64,000 nt of DNA, taken from positions 1 to 64,000 of the forward strand of contig DASSLY010000033.1 in NCBI GenBank assembly GCA_035689185.1. The letters are read 5' to 3'. This document shows positions 60,276 through 64,000 of this stretch, piece by piece. Under the pieces are notes generated by a model that saw only the letters and a program-made list of their open reading frames with translations, made no database searches and had not been told where the DNA came from. Within the stretch, counting starts at the first letter, position 1, and every line of letters starts with the position of its first letter. The translations under genes were made by a program, and so were the position numbers. Origin of the DNA: DASSLY01 sp035689185. GTDB taxonomy: Bacteria > Actinomycetota > Actinomycetes > Actinomycetales > Dermatophilaceae.

Positions 60276-60342
60276 CCGGACGCCTCGGGGCGCCCGTTTC
60301 TCGCCGGAACCGGTGTGGGAACGGGCGCTTCCGGGCGTCCGG
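60276..60342. repeat. Intergenic hairpin related to 32737-32813 (copy B)
   Basis: Arms CCGGACGCC...CGCCCGTT and AACGGGCG...GGCGTCCGG pair except for a central six-base bulge. The same ACCGGACGCCTCG and GCCCGTT words occur in copy A. It follows the pnp stop by 26 bp and may end that transcript. Confidence 0.75.
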
Positions 60343-60352
60343 ACGGCGTCCC

Positions 60353-60358
60353 TAGGAT
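60353..60358 (+). promoter_or_regulatory. -10 box (TAGGAT) for leaderless dapB
   Basis: TAGGAT ends 7 nt before GTG 60366; no ribosome site is present. Confidence 0.5.
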
Positions 60359-60365
60359 GACGCCC

Positions 60366-61112
60366 GTGAGCGAAACCAGGGTCGCGGTCATCGGGGCCGC
60401 TGGCCGGATGGGCTCCACGGTCTGCCGGGCGGTCACCGCCGCGCCCGACCTGGCCCTGGTCGGGCGGTACGACGCGGGCGACGACCTGGCCGACTTGGGC
60501 GGTGCGCAGGTGGTGGTGGAGTTCTCCCTGCCGTCGGCGTCGCCGGCCAACGTGGCGCACTGCGTCGACCGGGACGTGCATGTCGTCGTCGGGACCACCG
60601 GCTGGACGGACGAGGCGCTGTCGGCCCTGTCCGAGCGGCTGTCGTCGCACCCGGGCGTGGGCGTCCTCGTCGCACCGAACTTCGCCATCGGCGCGATCCT
60701 GATGATGTCGTTCGCCCGCCAGGCCGCCCAGTTCTACGAGTCGGTGGAGGTGGTCGAGATGCACCACCCGGACAAGGTGGACGCCCCCTCCGGGACGGCT
60801 GCCCGGACCGCCCGGCTGGTGGCCCATGCCCGCCAGGAGGCGGCACTGGGCGCCATCCCGGACGCGACCACCAGCGACCCGGACGGAGCCCGCGGAGCTC
60901 GGGTCGACGGCATACCCGTGCATGCGTTGCGGCTGCGCGGGCTGGTGGCCCACCAGGAGGTCCTGTTCGGCGCACCCGGCGAGCTGCTGACGATCCGGCA
61001 CGACTCCTTCGACCGCACGTCGTTCATGCCCGGGGTGCTGGAGGGGGTGCGGCGGGTGGCCGAGCACCCGGGGCTGACCGTGGGCCTAGAGCACTACCTG
61101 GGGATCGGCTGA
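60366..61112 (+). CDS. dapB: 4-hydroxy-tetrahydrodipicolinate reductase
   Basis: 248-residue NAD(P)H enzyme of the lysine/diaminopimelate pathway. The dinucleotide motif is VAVIGAAGRMGSTVCRAV; VGTTGW, APNFAIGAILMM and the catalytic stretch VVEMHHPDKVDAPSGTA (with the acid His and Lys) are all intact. The GTG at 60366 is preferred because a TAGGAT box ends 7 nt upstream; the in-frame ATG 60357 would overlap that box. The length matches mycobacterial DapB. Confidence 0.95.
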   Translation: MSETRVAVIGAAGRMGSTVCRAVTAAPDLALVGRYDAGDDLADLGGAQVVVEFSLPSASPANVAHCVDRDVHVVVGTTGWTDEALSALSERLSSHPGVGVLVAPNFAIGAILMMSFARQAAQFYESVEVVEMHHPDKVDAPSGTAARTARLVAHARQEAALGAIPDATTSDPDGARGARVDGIPVHALRLRGLVAHQEVLFGAPGELLTIRHDSFDRTSFMPGVLEGVRRVAEHPGLTVGLEHYLGIG

Positions 61113-61118
61113 GCAGCG

Positions 61119-61481
61119 TTGCGGGACAAGGCTCGTGAGCGCGTGACCGCGCTGGCCCTTTTCGTGGTGCTGGCGTTCTACTGCGCCACCATCGGCTGGC
61201 GGGGGGTGCTGCTCATCCTCGACGGCCGGCTCGCGCCGGTGCTGCTCGGCGTAGGGGTGGTCCTGGTCCCGGTGGTGGTCGTCGCGGCGGCGTGGCGGCT
61301 CGTCGCGTTCGCCCGGGACGGGCAGGCCATGCTTGCCGAGCAGTCAATGGACCCAGCGCCACAGCTACAGGGGTGGCGAGCCCTGCTGGCCGAGGCAGAG
61401 GCGCACCGGCTGGCCGGGGAGAAAGCGGCCGAGCAGGCGGCCTACCGTCGCGCGGTCCGGGCCTGGCGCGCCGCACAGTGA
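61119..61481 (+). CDS. Small two-span membrane protein after dapB
   Basis: 120 residues from TTG 61119 (GTG 61143 is an alternative). Two hydrophobic spans (VTALALFVVLAFYCATIGW and LAPVLLGVGVVLVPVVVVAAAW) are followed by a charged helical tail with an Ala/Glu-rich run and the end RAWRAAQ. It starts 6 bp after the dapB stop, so probably co-transcribed. I recognise it as an uncharacterised protein type seen beside dapB in actinobacteria, with low certainty. Confidence 0.65.
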   Translation: MRDKARERVTALALFVVLAFYCATIGWRGVLLILDGRLAPVLLGVGVVLVPVVVVAAAWRLVAFARDGQAMLAEQSMDPAPQLQGWRALLAEAEAHRLAGEKAAEQAAYRRAVRAWRAAQ

Positions 61482-61498
61482 CAGCCCGGCGCGGGCAC

Positions 61499-61668
61499 GG
61501 TTAGCGGGCAGTTCAGCGGGCACGGTCAGCGGGCACGGTCAGTGGGCAGGTCAGTGGGCACGGTCAGCGGGCGGGTTATTGGGCATGGTCAGCGGGCAGG
61601 TCAGCGGCAGGTCGGGGGCAGGTCAGCGGGCGGGTTATTGGGCACGGTCAGCGGGCGGGTCAGGGCAG
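61499..61668. repeat. Minisatellite, about 13 copies of GGTCAGCGGGCAC
   Basis: Imperfect 11-13 bp units, GGTCAG(C/T)GGGCA/G(C), interspersed with two GGTTATTGGGCA variants. The tract starts after the previous stop and runs into the 3' end of the convergent membrane-protein gene, whose last residues it encodes. Confidence 0.8.
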
Positions 61669-62867
61669 GGGCCGAGCCGATGGTCGGCGTCACCGGGCCT
61701 GGTCGGGCCGACCATCACGGCCGCAGTCGCCCGGCTGGCGGTGGTGACGAGCGCTTCCAGCGGGCCCTTGACCCGAGCCCCCGCGAACACCGCGCCGAGG
61801 ACCAGGACCAGCACCAGGTGGAACTGGGTGGCATAGGCCACCGTCCTGGGCACCGCGTTCGCGGCGACCCACACATGGGTCGTGTACAGCGTCAGGGTCA
61901 TCGCGCCGGCTCCGCCGATCACCGCCCACTGCCGGGTCCAGCGTCGGGCCACCAGCAGGCACAGTCCGAGCACCACCATCGCGCTGCCCGCCGTGTGAAA
62001 CAGGTCGAACGTCGTGGCCGAGTGCGGTGCCGCCACCAGGAGCCACCACCAGGAGCCGGTCGGCGTCGTCCCGTGCAGGCCATCGATAAGCCGCTGCTCC
62101 AGCGCCGCCCACGCTTCGGCGGGCAACCGTCCCTCGGTGCGGACCAACGCTTCCTGCACGACCGTGGACCGGGTGACCAGGTAGCCGACCGCCCAGCCGG
62201 CAACCGCCAGGACCGCGCCGGCGAGCACCAGCCGGGTCGCGACCCGGGTGCGAGCGAGCCGGAGCCGGCCCAGCGACATACCGAGCAGCAGGTAGGCCAG
62301 CCAGGGCACGGTCGGGTAGGTCCCGGTGAGCAGCACGTCCCACACCAGGGCGCCGGGCTCGCCCAGGGAGGCGAAGGTCGGCTGCCCGACCAGGTCCGGC
62401 AGGTGCGGGCGGACCAGCTGGCCAAGGATCGGCACCACGACGGCCAGCCCCGCGGCCACCAGGGCCAGGGTGCGGGCCCGCAGCGCGAGGAACGGCAGCG
62501 CCAGCACGAACAGCACGCCGTAGTAGACCAAGATCACCGCCACGCCCGAGGGCATGCCGCCCAGCCAGAGCCCCAGGGTCGCGATGAGCAGCGCGCGGAC
62601 CCCGAGGGAGGCCCGGGCCCGGGCCATCGGTATGTCGCGCAGCGGCTCGCGCCCGCCGGTCACCAGGGACAGACTCACTCCCGCCAGCACTGCGAACGTC
62701 GCCGCCGACCGGCCACCAGCCAGCTGCTGCAGCCCGGTGACCTGGCCGTCTTGGGTGCGCGGGTCCGCCAGGTGCGTGCAGATCATCCCTACCAACGCCA
62801 CGCAGCGGGCCAGGTCGACCCCGACCAGGCGCCTGCGGGCGGTGGAGGGGCTGCTCGGGGCGTGCAC
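61635..62867 (-). CDS. DUF1624/DUF418-like membrane protein (acyltransferase-related)
   Basis: 410 residues with about ten hydrophobic spans. The N-terminal RRRLVGVDLARCVALVGMICTH is the hallmark of the heparan-alpha-glucosaminide N-acetyltransferase-like / DUF418 superfamily, which moves acyl groups across membranes; LGEPGALVWDVLLTGTYPTVPWLAYLLLGM and TLTLYTTHVWV near the end fit. GTG 62867 is chosen because the frame upstream reads Arg-rich low-complexity sequence. The last ~12 residues are encoded by the minisatellite, so the C-terminus may vary. Confidence 0.75.
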   Translation of the reverse strand: MHAPSSPSTARRRLVGVDLARCVALVGMICTHLADPRTQDGQVTGLQQLAGGRSAATFAVLAGVSLSLVTGGREPLRDIPMARARASLGVRALLIATLGLWLGGMPSGVAVILVYYGVLFVLALPFLALRARTLALVAAGLAVVVPILGQLVRPHLPDLVGQPTFASLGEPGALVWDVLLTGTYPTVPWLAYLLLGMSLGRLRLARTRVATRLVLAGAVLAVAGWAVGYLVTRSTVVQEALVRTEGRLPAEAWAALEQRLIDGLHGTTPTGSWWWLLVAAPHSATTFDLFHTAGSAMVVLGLCLLVARRWTRQWAVIGGAGAMTLTLYTTHVWVAANAVPRTVAYATQFHLVLVLVLGAVFAGARVKGPLEALVTTASRATAAVMVGPTRPGDADHRLGPCPDPPADRAQ

Positions 62868-62918
62868 GCCGTCATCCTCACATCCGCACGCTCGGCGAAG
62901 GCGGCGAAGGCGGCGTTG

Positions 62919-63011
62919 ACCGCGTCCGAGTGTTGCCATGCGCCGGCGCTGCTGGTGAGGTCACCGCGTCCGAGGGTTGCCGGCATCCTGCGCCGGCGCT
63001 GCTGGTGAGGT
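62919..63011. repeat. Direct duplication of about 46-50 bp
   Basis: CGCGTCCGAGTGTTGCC...CGCCGGCGCTGCTGGTGAGGTCA is repeated with small changes (TGCCATG versus TGCCGGCATCCTG) and followed by a partial third start, CACGTCGGAG. It lies upstream of the membrane-protein gene; no gene in this gap. Confidence 0.65.
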
Positions 63012-63026
63012 CACCACGTCGGAGCC

Positions 63027-63054
63027 CCATCGACCGGAGATTCCCGGTCGATGG
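63027..63054 (-). terminator. Hairpin terminator after azlD
   Basis: Perfect 11-bp stem CCATCGACCGG/CCGGTCGATGG with a 6-nt loop, about 90 bp beyond the azlD stop. It shares the word CCCCATCGACCGGA with hairpin copy B at 60268. Confidence 0.6.
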
Positions 63055-63142
63055 CGGCCGGAACCGGTCGACGCCGACGACCGTAGCCGGGCGCGCGTGG
63101 CCGGGCGGGGGGGAAGGAGGTGGAGCGCGGGCCGTGCGGGGG

Positions 63143-63457
63143 TCAGGCCGCCCACCCGGCTGCGCGCAGCGAGGCAGCCACTCCGGCGCCCAGCACGACG
63201 ACCACGATGAACGGGGCGCGTAGCAGCAGCGCCGTCACGGCGACGGCGACCGCCGCGGCGCGGGCGTCCAGGACGGGAGCGCCGCCGATGCCGGTGAACG
63301 CCTGCACCGCCACCAGCGCGGCCAGCAGCGCCACCGGGAGCAGGGCCACCATCCGGGACAGGCGGGGACCGTCGAGCAGGTGGTGCGGCACGACATACCC
63401 GAGGTACTTCGTGGCAAACGCGAGCGCGCTGGCGACCAGCACGGTGGCCCAGAGCAT
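63143..63457 (-). CDS. azlD: Branched-chain amino acid exporter small subunit, AzlD
   Basis: 104 residues with three to four hydrophobic spans. LWATVLVASALAFATKYLGYVVP at the start and the Pro/Leu-rich RMVALLPVALLAALVAVQ are typical of AzlD, the partner of AzlC in exporting branched-chain amino acids. The start (ATG 63457 or GTG 63460) overlaps the AzlC stop, showing tight coupling. A strong hairpin follows. Confidence 0.88.
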   Translation of the reverse strand: MLWATVLVASALAFATKYLGYVVPHHLLDGPRLSRMVALLPVALLAALVAVQAFTGIGGAPVLDARAAAVAVAVTALLLRAPFIVVVVLGAGVAASLRAAGWAA

Positions 63458-64000
63458 CACGCGGCCACCCGGGACCGGGCGCCGACGGCGACCGCGGCGA
63501 AGGCGGCGACCAGCACCGGCACCCCCGCGGGCGTGAACGGGGCGAGGGCCAGCGCCACGACCACCGCAGCGACGGCGACGGCTCGCGCCTCCCCCGACCG
63601 CAGCCGCGGCCACAGCAGGGCACAGAAGGCCGCCGCCGCAGCCGCGTCCAGGCCGTAGCGCTTCGGGTCGCCGAGGGCGTCACCGACGACGGCGCCGCCC
63701 AGCGTGCTGAGGTTCCACAACACGAAAACGCTGGCACCTGTGGCCCAGAAGCCCAACCGGCTCGCGGGCGGTTCCGGCTGCGCCACTGCGACCGCCGTCG
63801 ACTCGTCGATGGTCAGCTGCGCTGCCGCCGCCCGCCGCAGCCCACGCACGTGCAGGATGCGGGCCACCTGCAGGCTGTACAGGCCGTTGCGGACACCGAG
63901 CAGTGTCGAGGTGGCCACCGCGGCCGCTCCGGAACCGCCGGCGGCGAGGATCCCGACGACCGCGAACTGCGACCCACCCGAGAACAGCAGCGCCGACAGC
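63457..64000 (-). CDS. azlC: Branched-chain amino acid permease large subunit AzlC, 5' end outside window
   Basis: About 181 C-terminal residues are visible; the reading frame continues through the right edge. SALLFSGGSQFAVVGILAAGGS followed by STLLGVRNGLYSLQVARIL and TIDESTAVAVAQ are conserved AzlC features. Several hydrophobic spans follow. It forms the two-part exporter with AzlD, whose start overlaps this stop. Confidence 0.9.
   Translation of the reverse strand, partial: LSALLFSGGSQFAVVGILAAGGSGAAAVATSTLLGVRNGLYSLQVARILHVRGLRRAAAAQLTIDESTAVAVAQPEPPASRLGFWATGASVFVLWNLSTLGGAVVGDALGDPKRYGLDAAAAAAFCALLWPRLRSGEARAVAVAAVVVALALAPFTPAGVPVLVAAFAAVAVGARSRVAA

Overview
The window is 64 kb of very GC-rich DNA from an actinobacterium. 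Evidence for this includes the HspR/Hsp20 pair, an actinobacterial group II truncated globin, a mycothiol-type nitroreductase, an MT0933-type antitoxin, the tig-clpP1-clpP2-clpX block and an ileS T-box leader. A micrococcal lineage (for example Intrasporangiaceae) is a guess only. Many genes start on GTG, and at least eight show a TANNNT-like -10 box ending 6-8 nt before the start codon, the signature of leaderless mRNAs.

Layout. 1-2840: the end of an IS1595-type element and small orphan genes with more relaxed codon use. 2.9-17.7 kb: accessory metabolism (FAD oxidoreductase, two acyl-CoA thioesterases, MFS exporter), a GH13 glucosidase and malQ, an MscS channel with a truncated globin, aminopeptidase N, a DsbA-fold nitroreductase and rpiB. 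A 12-copy, exactly 52-bp-period repeat array (9824-10425) separates the globin from the GH13 gene. 17.8-21.8 kb: membrane-bound PP2C phosphatase, orphan antitoxin, aldo/keto reductase and a glutaryl-CoA-type dehydrogenase.

22.1-26.5 kb holds the most unusual locus: two adjacent caspase-fold proteases. The first has an N-terminal CHAT protease, a single membrane span and a CBM9-like domain predicted to lie outside the cell. The second, 6 nt downstream, is a metacaspase (C14) with a DUF4384-like tail. It reads as a membrane sensor/protease module. GNAT and SnoaL-like genes, a FUSC membrane protein and an LrgA/LrgB holin-like pair follow.

30.5-45 kb: tRNA-Gly(TCC), tRNA-Pro(TGG), a DinB-like gene starting 2 nt after the tRNA-Pro, a flavin disulfide oxidoreductase, the trigger factor/Clp protease block, HspR-Hsp20, a papain-like-fold protein, a Na+/solute symporter with a small membrane partner and a UspA protein, then a GH26 hydrolase facing a cellulose-synthase-like GT2 (likely exopolysaccharide). 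45-64 kb: valS, CopD, a GlcD-type oxidase, a T-box-controlled ileS followed by folC, a DUF2278-LTD gene, DUF4233, ndk, rpsO, pnp and dapB, then an acyltransferase-like membrane protein and azlCD running off the end.

Non-coding structure is rich: several GC-rich minisatellites, a family of long intergenic hairpins sharing an ACCGGACGCC arm, intergenic palindromes built on GTATGCCGCG, and frequent use of GTATGC/GCATAC throughout the window. All calls are from reading the sequence; no database search was possible.
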